Below are positions 33,673 to 44,467 of a stretch of 64,000 bases of DNA, piece after piece (within the stretch, counting starts at the first letter, position 1; every line of letters begins with the position of its first letter). The DNA is taken from contig JARVKI010000055.1 of the NCBI GenBank assembly GCA_036674765.1, positions 1 to 64,000 on the forward strand. Direction: 5' to 3'. The notes under the pieces are model-generated. The model did not search any database. It was not told the DNA's origin and saw nothing but the letters and a program-made list of their open reading frames with translations. Position numbers and translations under genes: made by a program. The stretch is from Seiridium cupressi (lineage: Eukaryota > Ascomycota > Sordariomycetes > Amphisphaeriales > Sporocadaceae).

Positions 33673-34226
33673 TCACAGGCCTCCACCCAACTGCTCCTCT
33701 ATTACATCAATGACATCGCCGTTCTCAAACTCGAGCTATTGCAACCGGAAGCATGTCAGCATTCAGGGCGTCACAATATCTGTGGACAGGGACTAGTTAT
33801 ACATCTTACATCCTCAGGAGTCTCGTCGGAATTGATCCTATGGCCGTCGTGCATGATGAATCGAAGCTGCTCCCTAGTGGTCTCAAGACGAGCAGCATAT
33901 GCGTCCATCATATGGCGGAGCTGCTCGGTACGGCGTACTTGGACCTCGGTCTCCCGCTGATACCGCGCGCTTTCCTTGAGTCGGAGGGTGATGAACTCAT
34001 CATCGAAATCTGGATCCGCGGGCCCCGCGGGAGGATTCGGTGGATGCGAAGGGTTGTCATCTGCAGCCTCAGATTTGGGCATCTGTTCTGAAGCCATGGA
34101 AGAATTTCGCTCAAGGGTCTGAGATCCGGTCTCTCCATTGAATAATGACTCCGAGTTGGGTGACGGGCTTCTCGAAAGTGGCAAAGCGGGACCCTGCTCG
34201 CGTTTGACGGGAGTCACGACTGGCAT
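33673..34226 (-). CDS. Divergent SUMO-like modifier with N-terminal extension
   Basis: Two exons on the minus strand: 33810-34226 and 33673-33735, with a 74-nt intron (GTAAGA..ATAG), giving 159 aa. Residues about 78-157 are a SUMO beta-grasp. FITLRLKES, the TEVQVRRTEQLRHMMDAY block, LRFIMHDGHRI and DETPEDLEFENGDVID align along its whole length with Smt3/SUMO as I recall it. The last residues are Q-L-G-G-G-L, so cleavage after Gly157 would expose a conjugatable di-glycine. The N-terminal 77 residues are Ser/Pro-rich and probably disordered. They hold V7-K8-R9-E10, a psi-K-x-E SUMO acceptor consensus. The frame is open upstream to an ATG at 34340, but that stretch is a Pro/Thr run over a 15-nt homopolymer and is more likely leader. 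It is much more diverged than a housekeeping SUMO, so it is probably a second SUMO. Confidence 0.85.
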
Positions 34227-34252
34227 GTTGGCATTTGTTGTTGTTGTTGTTT

Positions 34253-34267
34253 GGGGGGGGGGGGGGG
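34253..34267. repeat. 15-nt G/C homopolymer in the SUMO-like leader
   Basis: Fifteen G on the plus strand lie just upstream of the preferred ATG (34226). A change in run length would alter the frame only of the longer N-terminal variant starting at 34340, which argues for the downstream start. Confidence 0.85.
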
Positions 34268-34340
34268 TTTGTGATGGAGTGGTTCCGCTTGTCGGGTCGA
34301 AGTATCTGGAACTTGGAAAATATTTTGGTGTCAAGTGCAC

Positions 34341-35141
34341 CGGGAGCGCTAGTTGTGAATTCGGGTTTAGAGTCTAGTTAGGGTGTTTGAAGAGAAAGGA
34401 CAAGGTGGATGGGAGATCTTCAAATCTTTGACCAAGGCCACATTCGTGCTCTTGAACTTCTCAACGAATTACCGATGTGGTGGAAGCAGAATTTGTTGTG
34501 TTTCAAAGCACGTTGTTGTTTTGCGCAAATTTTGACAGTAACAACCTGGGTCCAGGCCTCTTCGGTTCGAAAGGCGTGCCATAATGAGTATCGAAATCCA
34601 CTACGAGCTCGTCTGATATCAACTGGTCAATTTATTCGGTTTTGATTTTATCGGCAACTACTATCCTTGCCGTGGCAGTGTACAGACATGCGAGAACTTC
34701 GCAGTGTAAGGACTTCCAAAATATAGCAAGGATTAATATGGTAGAGATGCTACACCTAACTATGTGAGAAGGCGTAGGAAGCAAGTGACATACGTGGGCG
34801 ACACATCTGTTTCCACAATAGTTCGTAATGCAAGATCTTGCTGAATACGAACTTTGTCAACAACGTTGATCTGACCATTGTTTTCAATGGCTACATTTGG
34901 TCACTGACCAGCGTGTTTGTGTCCTACTATATAAGTACAGACTCTACCCAGTAGCACTTTCCAAAACAACCACTTCGGACTTCCAATCTTCGGTATCATC
35001 GACATCAATGTCGAGTAAGCTCAATAGTATCACTCCTTCCACAGGTATATGCATGAGATCATATGTCTGGTTGCTCATTGTGGTCGTGCTTAGCCTAGCA
35101 CGGCCCTACTCACCAGCCCTGGGGAGCTTGCTTCTATACCT
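34341..35141. other. Intergenic, no supported gene
   Basis: Upstream region of the SUMO-like gene. A 115-codon plus frame (34897-35244) overlaps the minus-strand candidate at 35.1-35.7 kb and lacks features, so I do not call it. Confidence 0.45.
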
Positions 35142-35731
35142 TTATGTTTCCTTTTGTGAACGGCTAATGCTACCGGTGCCTTTGTCAAGGGCTGACATGT
35201 CACTGCTCAAACTACGACGCAACGTTTTAGCTTCATCCCATTGATTGCCAATGGTTGCTTTGAGATCGAACGGTCGTGCCATGCACATATCTTGGTCGTC
35301 GATTTCTGTAGTACTAGCTCTAGAATGGCCCAACAGTTTAACCACAACTGAGCTAAAGATTTTGGTCATTGTGTACTCGTCTCGCCCTAGGCGCGTATCA
35401 CCATGCACATGTAGAACATCTCCAAGAATGCCTAGCTGGACCAAAAATCGGTCGCGCGCTGTGAAATGCCTTAGATGCCCTCGAAGCCGGAGGCCCGGGG
35501 TCCTCGTGTTGATGACATTCACATATTCAATTCTCCAATTTCCGAAGATGATGAGCAGGTGTAGAAAGAAGCATGATGCGGTCTCTTTCCCCCGCTACGG
35601 ACTGCAGAGTTGGTGCGCGTAGGAAAAGTAGAACGGCCGCACACAGGGCCGGTTGGAGTAAACTCAGAATGCTGCAGGTCATGTTCCCTGGAGAAGAACC
35701 GGTAGACGTAGTAAGAGATAGCGGCGGGCAT
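35142..35731 (-). CDS. Uncharacterised small protein with hydrophobic segment (tentative model)
   Basis: A 150-codon frame (35142-35594) has no ATG near its start but looks coding. It has a hydrophobic run CFFLHLLIIFGNW, then a long amphipathic region with RLRGHLRHFTARDRFLVQLG, DEYTMTKIFSSVVVKLLG and MARPFDLKATIGNQWDE. A 50-nt intron (35595-35644, GTGTGC..GTAG, phase 0) would join it to a short first exon at 35645-35731 starting M-P-A-A-I-S-Y-Y-V-Y, giving 179 aa. The donor is acceptable, but the branch site is poor and the intron is at the lower size limit. A frameshifted or decayed gene is the alternative: a different frame starting at 35772 encodes another hydrophobic segment. I do not recognise the family. 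It lies between the SUMO-like gene and the broken NLR on the same strand. Confidence 0.4.
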
Positions 35732-36299
35732 TTCTTGTCCTCCGGCGGCTGGCTTTCAGGCTGTTCCGTCATGAATTGACCAGCTTATGAAAGGAGCTGA
35801 TAATGCAGACTATAACATTTTTCCATAACGTCATCAGGATGCAGTTACACCATATTCTTATTCAGTGGCAATCTACATACCTCTTCAACTTTTCCCAAAT
35901 ACAATTACTTACTTTTCGTTTTGCTTTTCGTTTCATGTGATCTATGAAAGCTTCAGGGTGTCCTCAATGATCAGTGATGATCTATTTCTAGATCGGCTTG
36001 GGCTACAAAAGTTAGCTGGGAGTTCAACATAATTATCTCCAAACCTCTGCTCCGGTACCTGCTGTGTGAATAACTTCCTGGAAGTTTTCGCCCCCCTCCG
36101 ACTCTTCAGGATCTGATAAGGAGAGGTATGGGTGTTCGTCTTCACAGTACATATGAAAGGGAAGCCGCCTCCTCAAACCAGTCTATTGTCCACATGTCGC
36201 CTGGCTACATGTGAATGTGTCCGCTGTAGTTCACTCCTAAAACGCTTCTCCGCAACCTCATATTTCCTCAGGTCCAATCAAGACCATTCAGTGATCAAG
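35732..36299. other. Intergenic, no gene seen
   Basis: Between the tentative small protein and the 3' end of the second NLR, all on the minus strand. Nothing recognised. Confidence 0.5.
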
Positions 36300-39200
36300 C
36301 TACTCCTCCATCTCCCCAGTCAGGTCAACAGCCATACGATCGCTCTCGACCTCACGAATCTTAGCACCCCAGCGTGTAAGCATTAGATCGATCTCATGAT
36401 GTCCTTTCGCGTGACCTGGCCTGAGCCAGCGAGGCCGAGCCATTCTGCAAATCTCCAATGGAGTTCTCTCACCAATGCTGCAGAGGTATTTGCAATCAAT
36501 ACCCTTACCCCTATCATAGCCGTGAGAGATCTGGCCTCCGTTCATGCCAGTCTTGTTCGGTTCAGCATAGGCATTCAGAAGCGCGTCGACCCATTCGTGC
36601 TCAAGAAGCGCGACAGCAACCTGAAGTGGGGTGAAAGCAAACTCCGTCTTGGACCTGGTTCTTCTATCCGGAGATCTGTGACGGTCAGTGCGATGGGCTG
36701 GGACAGGATTGGGGATTGCACCATGACCGAAGTCGAGAATGTCATGGAGCAGGTGGAGAGTGGTGGTTGTGGTGGTTTCATCCTTCTCCGGATTGTACAC
36801 TGTAGGACAGAGGGTTAATAATGACTCGTACCGAGATTCAATGGCGATTTCGAGACGAGCCTTTGGAGAACAGCCACGTAGAGAAATGCGACACGAAGTA
36901 CGAAAGAAATGATAAAAGAAGGAGGAGGTTTTTGGGAGTACTTACTAGCTGCGTAAAGGATCTCGCTTTCATATTGGAAAGATGCCCCATAGCTGATGAA
37001 CAGGTTGAGGAAACTTCTCATGCGATTGCGAACACAATACGTCAATATAGTTTCGTATGTATTGTGCTCCCCCTCCAGTTTCAATGAAGTCGTCCAGAAT
37101 CTGATCTTGTCGGTCCGGCGTAGCCTTGTGAAGTCTTGGTGGCTTTCCAAACATTTTCTGGCCATATCGAACCATTTCAGATGGACAATATTCAGAAGTG
37201 TGCCAACTTGATCACAAAATTCGCCCACGATCGGCACTTCTAGCTGAGTAATTAAACCGAACCAGGTGGGAAAACAATCGCGCATGCCCCTGACGATGCC
37301 GTTTTGCTGCCTGATCCATGCTGCGTGTGGGGAGGTCGATTTCAGCGATCGAAGCACAGCTTCGTACAGTTCATCGTGTTCTAGGATAGTCGAACGACGG
37401 CGGTTGCTAAACGCTTGCTCTGTCTTCTTCAAACAATGCTCCTCGAACCGAGTGATACGAGCCTTGGTCGCTGTGACCCTCCCAAGACCAAAATATTGGA
37501 GCCCGTTGAATCCAACGAGAAGGTCGATCGTGTCAAGGTCGTCTTCGGACAGATAGAAGAACGCAGCTGCACCTTTTGATGTGTCGGGGTGGCGAAGGTA
37601 CTCAGCAACGGCGTAATGGGCTAAGCTGGCCTGAGAGTGTACAGCCGGCTCGGTGCTCGGGGTGTTAAACACAGACCTTGGTGTTTTACACGGGTAGATC
37701 CTTATCAGGGAGCCGAATATATTGGCAAACAAGTTGATGTTGTACTTGGTGATGTGTCCATGACGAACATTATACAGACAGGCTTCCACAAGGATTTCGG
37801 CCGTGGGGATATTCGCGTTCTTGCAGCATATCAAAGCAAGAGCTGTGCGCGCAAACGGCTTGTCCACATTGTCTATTTCAAGGAGTCTTCGCTCATATGT
37901 GGCAAATATGTCACCTTGTGACAATCAGAGGTCAATGTCACATCTTTGACTTGCAATGAAACAGAGAGACAGTATTGAATAGCCTCTGAGAAAAAAAGAA
38001 ATATTACAAATGGGTAACAAAATATGGAGAGGGTGGCATACCAGGTAGGTTGTTCAATTCTTCTCGAATTGCTTGTTCGCCGTTCGTCGGATGGTGTGCT
38101 AAGCGCTTGATCAGATCAAGTTGGCACTCTACCTAACGGAACATTCCTCTTGCTCCTTGAACAAGTGTATTCTCGACGTCTTTTTGGAACTCATCAGACC
38201 ATGGCGTGTTGCGCAGTTCGGTATGAACGACACGCCGGATGTCCGCTCTGACTCCTTGATTGCACATGGAGATCTCTATGCGAGAACGTCCGTGTTGCTC
38301 AAGCTTCGCCATGATATCTGGCTCGGGTCGGCTTGTGACCATGAGTGAAACGTTCCAAAAACGCCGTTCAGTACCGATGGCGACCAAAACGTCCAACAAG
38401 TTGTCACGAGGTCGACTTTCATCCACAGCATCCACTATGATATGGACTCCCTCGGGGAGCTTAGGAGACAGCTCTGCTAAGCAATGGAGCAAGTCCTCAG
38501 CGTCAAGCTCGCGGTCAATCTTATGACGTTCGTACATACGGCTAGGCACATACAACTGGGGATTGCCCATCGAGCCCTTGACGACATGCTTGAGGAATGG
38601 GATAGACTCATCCTGGGATCTGGCATGATGGCAGTAATAATAGGTAACACCCTTCGTCTTGAAGAAGTCCAAAGTCTGTTCGATGATGAAGTATGCCAAG
38701 ATCGTCTTACCTGTGCCTGGCAAACCCGTCGCCCACCGGAAGATGCGAGACCCCCTCGGGTCTCCAGGTCTAGAAAGCCATTGATGCCAGAATTCTTCTC
38801 GAGTTATCCACTTGCAAGTACTTTCCTCATGTTGTCGCTGCTTTTCTCGGTGCATACGGCGCATCTCTGTATCATTTGTAGCGAACCACTTCATGACTTC
38901 GAGCGTGAGCGACTTTGCTTGTGTTTCGATGATGACGGAGATTCCCTTGTTGGTTTCATCGAGTCCTTCTCCGAGGTCACGAACTTGCTGGGCCAGCATC
39001 ATGGTCAAATGGGAATCAATGGAGTTGCGGCAGCGGCCAAGCTTCTCGAGCAGTTCGCGAACCTCGGTTTTCTTGAGAGTCCATTGGAGCTGCTTCAGAG
39101 TCGTAAGCCTGATTTGACGGTCTGAATTCATAGGAGAGAATTCCTTGATTTCAAGGAGGATCATCAACTGCTTGACAACTGCCATAGCCGTCTCGAGGGT

Positions 39201-39434
39201 ACCGTTGGATGCATTGAGACGTGCGAGACGTTGAGCGTCGTTGGGATGAGTATTGACGAAGGATTGCAGTTGCCTAATATTGTACTCGAAAGTCGTGACT
39301 TCGCTGCGTACGGCTAGAATCTCTTCGGGAACGTTAGCGATTGCACCCGTCGCATCACAACACCAGCCCACAAGGCCGTGAGCATTATTGATAATCCCAG
39401 AAATCTGAGTTACAAGGGCAACTACTTCAGCCAT
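36300..39434 (-). pseudogene. Second NACHT-NLR, interrupted by an in-frame TAG
   Basis: Exons on the minus strand are 38042-39434, 36946-37914 and 36300-36799 (introns 127 and 146 nt). They keep one frame for 954 codons including the terminal stop. The N-terminal STAND-type helical domain covers about 1-150. The P-loop GLPGTGKT is at 237-244, Walker B VHIIVDAVDES at 330-340, and the SRPEPDI motif near 369. At codon 434 the conserved Trp of G-M-F-R-W is replaced by TAG, and coding resumes at once (VECQLDLIKR). The C-terminal half is well preserved (FARTALALICC, FTPLQVAVALLEHEW, RTPLEICRMARPRW) and parallels the upstream NLR. As read, it would make a 433-residue N-domain plus NACHT protein. It may be a recent nonsense allele, a natural truncation or a sequence error. 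Confidence 0.8.
38133..38135 (-). other. Premature TAG at a conserved tryptophan in the second NLR
   Basis: The minus-strand codon is TAG, where the neighbouring paralogue has TGG in the same G-M-F-R-W context. On the plus strand this is CTA in place of CCA, a C-to-T change at a CpA site, the signature of repeat-induced point mutation. Both sides of the codon remain in frame. Confidence 0.8.
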
Positions 39435-39824
39435 TATGGCTGATAGCTGCGGCTCTCTGTCGGGAATCGATACGGGTGATAATGTTTTGGGGGATGAAGA
39501 TGAGGGAAAGGTTGGTAGACAAGCGTGTAGAAGTGGTTGTCATGAAGGTCCAGTCTACGTGACTTTGTACCCCAGCAGCACAACGATGCAAACGAGTCGA
39601 CTGTTGCCAGTGGAGGAATGCGGTTCTTAGGCCAGCATTTATCTCTCAAGCAACCCCCAGGTATCCAAACTTGCATGGGCCACCCCCTTTCTTCCAGATG
39701 TCTCGGTTCCGTCATCTTCTTGATGCGGACCAGTGTGTTCTTGGTGAAATTGAGCGTACAACAAAGCCCGAACATTCTCATCGCAAGGTGGACATAATAA
39801 AAAACCTGTGTTGAAGCCAATATA
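39435..39824. other. Short intergenic gap
   Basis: Promoter of the second NLR and 3' end of the LRR-like gene. A 173-codon minus frame through here (39434-39955) overlaps the LRR-like gene in another frame and has no features. Confidence 0.5.
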
Positions 39825-41171
39825 TCAGAGTTCCATCTGCAGCTGTAAATGTTCAAGCTCCTGGTCTCCGTACCAATCATCCGTGAAATTGTCCAAATAA
39901 ATATCTCCCAAGCGTCCTGGAGCAACTTCGTCAACCATGTGGATGCAGAAGCCATCGCCTTTAGTCTTCTTCAACCCTTGACTGTTCATAATGCTGCATT
40001 CCACTTTGCCTCTCCTACCTTCTAACCAGCTGGAATCGTATATTGGGCCATCCCATGGCCTGTCCCAATCGCCAATGTAGAGATTGACGCTTTGGAGGTT
40101 GCCTCCTTTGTTCTCTTTGATTAGATATGTGAACAAATCTGTCGCAGATGTGACGTTCAATGCTGGACGACGGAATCTGTCACCATCCTTGCCTTGATTG
40201 TGATTACTTGGCGTCCCGCCATGAGCTGGCTGGTCGTGAATGCGATCTTCTTGTAGTTCAAGCCATATGTCCGTAGAGACCAGTGATTTAACATGAGCCA
40301 AAGCAGCTAGATTATCCCAAGGCCAAGAGCCATTGCGGTTCATGCTCAAAGAGAGGTGCTGCAGTTTGGGCATCTTGCTGGCAATGATTCCCAGTTGAGA
40401 TGTAGTTAAGGCGAGATCTTCTTCACGGGACCAGGGTTCTTTGGAGTATAACTCTAGATGTTGTAGCGTTTCGCCATGACGCTCGATTATTCTCGAAAAC
40501 CCCTCAGGACTCCAGCTGTCCGCCCAAGTCAAGTTCGTCAGAATGGTCTCAGCAGGCAGTGCCATAATAACTTGTAATGCGGCACTGCGAGCTTTGCTTG
40601 TGGCAGAATGGATCTGAAGGCTCTTGAGGCCGGTCAGACGAGGCATAGCTAGCTCGAAAAAACACTGATCGACATTGTCAATCAGAGTCGAAGATTCCAG
40701 CTTTGTCCAGTCCATTGCCTCCAACCATAGCTGCATGTTTGTCATGTGCCGCCTCTCTGCAGCTGTGTCTCGCCAAAGCGGGTACCATTTCTGAAGACCG
40801 TAGAAGTTGATCCACATTTGAAGCTGGTTGAAGCTATACCCTTTTGGCAGAGCATCTTTCCAATCGCTTTGACTGAATTCATATCCTTCCAGCTTGAGTG
40901 TCGTAAGGTTAGGATATATGTCACCGCCTGCTAGACGGAACGGGAAGTTCCAACGATCCGGCCAGTCACTGCAGCCCATCAGAGTGACACGAAGATCAAG
41001 AGATTTGACGTTATGACAAGCCATAAGCTGTTCGTGGACGTCTTTCATAGTTCCAAGGGCATCGTAGCCACTGCCAGGAACTGTGGTTTCAATTTTGTTG
41101 TTTGCTGGGCATGTGGGTTCTCGAGCAGCCGCGAGAGCCGCTGTGAGGAGCAATGTCGTTGGAATCCTCAT
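39825..41171 (-). CDS. Secreted leucine-rich-repeat-like protein
   Basis: A single exon of 448 aa. It begins with a signal peptide (MRIPTTLLLTAALAAA, cleavage near A-R-E-P). The body has irregular repeats with L-x-x-L-x-L spacing: VKSLDLRVTLMG, NLTTLKLEGYEF, GLKSLQIHSA, TLQHLELYSK, KLQHLSLSMN and NLQSVNLYIGDW. This is the F-box/LRR-type curved fold, but without an F-box and with an export signal. A few scattered Cys and several N-x-S/T sites (NLT, NVT, NGS, NFT) fit passage through the secretory pathway. Fungal secreted LRR-like proteins of this kind are poorly understood; binding another protein or a wall ligand is the natural guess. It sits just upstream of the second NLR on the same strand. 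Confidence 0.72.
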   Translation of the reverse strand: MRIPTTLLLTAALAAAREPTCPANNKIETTVPGSGYDALGTMKDVHEQLMACHNVKSLDLRVTLMGCSDWPDRWNFPFRLAGGDIYPNLTTLKLEGYEFSQSDWKDALPKGYSFNQLQMWINFYGLQKWYPLWRDTAAERRHMTNMQLWLEAMDWTKLESSTLIDNVDQCFFELAMPRLTGLKSLQIHSATSKARSAALQVIMALPAETILTNLTWADSWSPEGFSRIIERHGETLQHLELYSKEPWSREEDLALTTSQLGIIASKMPKLQHLSLSMNRNGSWPWDNLAALAHVKSLVSTDIWLELQEDRIHDQPAHGGTPSNHNQGKDGDRFRRPALNVTSATDLFTYLIKENKGGNLQSVNLYIGDWDRPWDGPIYDSSWLEGRRGKVECSIMNSQGLKKTKGDGFCIHMVDEVAPGRLGDIYLDNFTDDWYGDQELEHLQLQMEL

Positions 41172-42914
41172 GTCTGAACAGAGAAACGTTGTCGCAGAGG
41201 GCGTCCCTGGCTATCATAGAACCCGGCTGGACTGCGTATTAGCCAATCCTGAAAAACAATCAAAGACGAATGTGCCACGAGCGAATCCCACCAATGCGAA
41301 AGATGCTGTCGCCCAAAATTACCTTATTTTGATGTCAAGCAATGCAAACACCTCAATGACGAATAAAGATCAGGTCTAACGTTGACCTTTCGACGGAAGG
41401 TGAGATGATACGATCCTGGAGGCGGCTAGAATCCTTCGGGCCAGGAGCGTGGAAAAGCGTTCATCGGAACATTGCGCCGTAAGGAAAGCGCGGACCACTG
41501 CAAAATACTGGGCGACAGCCAAGATGGAAACGCCGTGAAGCTACGTAGTTCGAATTACAAGTCAGACAAATAAATTCCAAAGTCAGTAATATGTATATTG
41601 GAAAGCTATACTCATAGTGTTTGCACATGAGAGCATGAGATTGTCAGTGATGTTGCGAGGTCTGGTTGGTACTGCCATCAATTCATAGGAACGGCCTCCA
41701 GAGCCCCGACAGCTCATGGACATTCGGGTATCTCTAAATGTACGCATTGAGGGCGATGTTGTTCTTTGACAGGCAACAAAAATACCAAAGTACTAGAAGA
41801 CACAGGTTCGCCATGTGTCCATTCGTTCATGCATGCATGCATCCCTCCATCGCAATGGGCAATTGTCCTAAACTCCAAGCACCGATGCACCTGTTTCCAT
41901 TTCCATACCATTCATGTGCCACGAATCCATTGTTATTTCCTGCGACTTCGTGTTACCGTCCGCCCCTTCGCTCCAAGCCAGCTACACGAGGCAGAACTAG
42001 TGGGACTTGAAGCAGTTGAACCGGCCCAAGCTGAATCGCCAAGGACCTCGGTGCACACCATTGCGTCCTGCGGTGATGTTGGTGCCGAAGTGGCGGCCGC
42101 CGACACCCTTGGAGTAGAAGAAAGGCATTGTTGCCGGATGTGATGTGAGGAACAAGCTGGACGATCCTGTCAGCACTCTGCCACTGCGCCTCTTCTTAGG
42201 GGATGGTGGAGTTCTGGTTCCTTACTGGTCTGTTTCTAGTGCTGGTTACTGATGTCGAGATGGAACGCGAATAGGATTTGTTTTCGCAGCTGAGAGATAC
42301 TGTTTATGGGAATGAGGATTGTGAAGACGGAGGAGTGGGCGGGTTTCTTTTGAGAGCTTTTGTACTTAGGACGAATGTCTTGTTTCCAGGTGATTTCGTC
42401 AACAACAGGAAATGCAGCACCCCGAACCTTGGTGAAGCAAAGAGCGGCTATGACGTGCGCCTAGGCATGGCAGAAGCTAACGCCACAGCGACCCAACTGA
42501 TAGTCACCTTAGCCGGCATAATAAGGACGCTGAGCCACAACTGCCAGCTCATGGGTTACAATGTACCTAATTAATTGAATGACGCTCGCTAAGTGAGCTA
42601 GCTGCCTATGACTCTGGTCTTCCAACTTCATACAAGCATATCACATTCTCAAGATTTTGATTCTCGGGTTTCTAGATATTCATTATTCCATTACCGCAGC
42701 TCAGTGCTGTCCACAAGGTTCATCCACGGACCTAGAATTGTACAGAGTTGCAACCGGCAAAACTCAAGCCATCGACTGCATTGAGGCAGATTTTTTCGCC
42801 GTGGCCATACCTATCTGTCAAGATTGCTATTGTCGGACGGGGGCTGGTTACTACATTGCATTGTCCTACCATTGCCGAAATTGTGATGGTGCCTCCTCCA
42901 ACCAATGCCAACAC
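41172..42914. other. Intergenic, no supported gene
   Basis: Small plus frames at 41738-42143 and 42657-43106 have no domain, and the latter is antisense to kynureninase. A short ATGC-type simple repeat is at about 41830-41840. No RNA gene seen. Confidence 0.5.
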
Positions 42915-44467
42915 TCAATTGCCAGAGTGTTTCTCGGCAGCCAACAATGCAGGCTCAAACGCCCTCACAAAATCGACACAGTCCTTGAACGTGTTGTACA
43001 GCGGAGTGGGAGCCACGCGGATAACGTTGGGCTGGCGCTCATCCACTATTACGCCGCGACTAGTGAGCTCGCTCATCACCGTGTGAAGCGTACCACTCGT
43101 CAATAGTAGGAGACTCAGCTGGGCTCCGCGCTCCTCGGGGTCAGTAGGTGTAATGACACGGAACAGCTTCTTCACATTATCGGGCAGAGATGCCAGACAG
43201 GATTCCAGAAAGGCCGTGAGCTTCTTGGACTTTTCCCGAAGCACCGAAACACCACCAGCTAGTTCAAAGACCTCGAGCGACGCGCTCAGACTGGTGATGT
43301 CGAGGATGCTAGGGTTGCTGAGCTGGAAACCTGCAGCCCCCTTGACTGGGTGAAACTTCGTGTCCATCACGAACCGTGTGCCTTTGTCGTTGCCCCACCA
43401 GCCTGACAACCTCTTCCCGTAGCCTCGCTCCGGGTTCGGATCCGTGATCTGCGTGGTGACGAGACTATTCCTGGAGTTGATGAACATACCGCCGATGCAA
43501 CCTGGTCCACCGTTCAAGTACTTGTAGGTACACCATGCGGCAGCATCCACATCCCAGTCCTTCAGGTGAAGGGGCACATTCCCTACGGCATGGGCGAGAT
43601 CCCAGATGATGAAAACACCGTGTTTGTGTGCGAATGCAGTGATGGTCGGAATATCCAACAGCTGGCCAGTGTAGTACTGGATGCCTGGGAGCAAGATGAG
43701 AGCCGTGTCCGCCGCGTGCTTCGAGATGAGAGCTTGAACATCATACGTGCTGAATACGTTATCCTCTGACAACGGCGCTTCTACTTTGACCATTGAAGTC
43801 TCGGGAGAAAGGCCATGGTGGTGGATCTGGCTCAGGACAGCGAACTATACCCTCATGATTAGCCACCGCTATGTGGTGCAACATAGGGAAGAAGGCCTAC
43901 ATGATCACTCGGGAAAGCCTTACTTTCCAATATGATTTTGTGCTTCCCTTTAGGATCCGGATGATAAAAGGCCGTCATCAGGAGGTGCAGATTTGCCGTC
44001 AACGTTTGCATGACCGCAACCTCCGATTCATCCGCCCCAACAATAGGGGCTATCTGCTGGGCGACATGAGCATCTGCATCTAACCAGGTCGGCAACGGGG
44101 AATCATCCAAAGGCTTGAAGTGCCCCTGAACTCCCTGTGTGCCCCAAGTATCGAGGTACTGCTGAACGCGAGTCTTGGTCCTCTTTGGCTGAAGGCCTAG
44201 GGAATTACCGCACAAGTATGTGCATGACGCAGTTTCTTCCGTTTGTTCCGATACGTTGGCATCTGGGATAGATGTTAACACACTATGTTACAGGCTGCTA
44301 AAAGGAAGAATGAAAATCTGACCTTGTTGTATGGTCTTGCGCTTGATATCAGCCAGTGACGGTATCACGAACTCGTTTCTAAGGTGCTTCAAGCCATCAC
44401 CCTGATCTAACGCCTGGGCTTGCGCTAGGAGATCCAATGGCGGCGCCTGTTCTTGTTGGATGGTCAT
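42915..44467 (-). CDS. BNA5: Kynureninase
   Basis: Three exons on the minus strand: 44323-44467, 43901-44262 and 42915-43844 (introns 60 and 56 nt), giving 478 aa, the usual length. Motifs are TYLCGNSLGLQPK near the start, VAVMQTLTANLHLLM, FPSDHFAVLSQI across intron 2, and WDLAHAVGNVPLHL. The PLP-lysine region is WCTYKYLNGGPGCIGG, followed by GWWGNDKGTRF. The enzyme cleaves kynurenine or 3-hydroxykynurenine to anthranilate or 3-hydroxyanthranilate plus alanine, in tryptophan breakdown and de novo NAD synthesis. All expected motifs are present, so the gene looks functional. No other NAD-pathway gene is adjacent. Confidence 0.95.

Noticed and set aside
38095..38133. A 39-nt intron (GTTAGG..CTTAG) that would remove the TAG of the second NLR
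   Set aside because: It keeps the frame, but it is below the usual minimum size and would delete the conserved VECQLDLIKRL residues that match the paralogue.
38484..39125. 213-codon plus frame
   Set aside because: Antisense shadow of the NACHT domain of the second NLR.
39434..39955. 173-codon minus frame
   Set aside because: Overlaps the LRR-like gene in another frame and the NLR promoter; no features.
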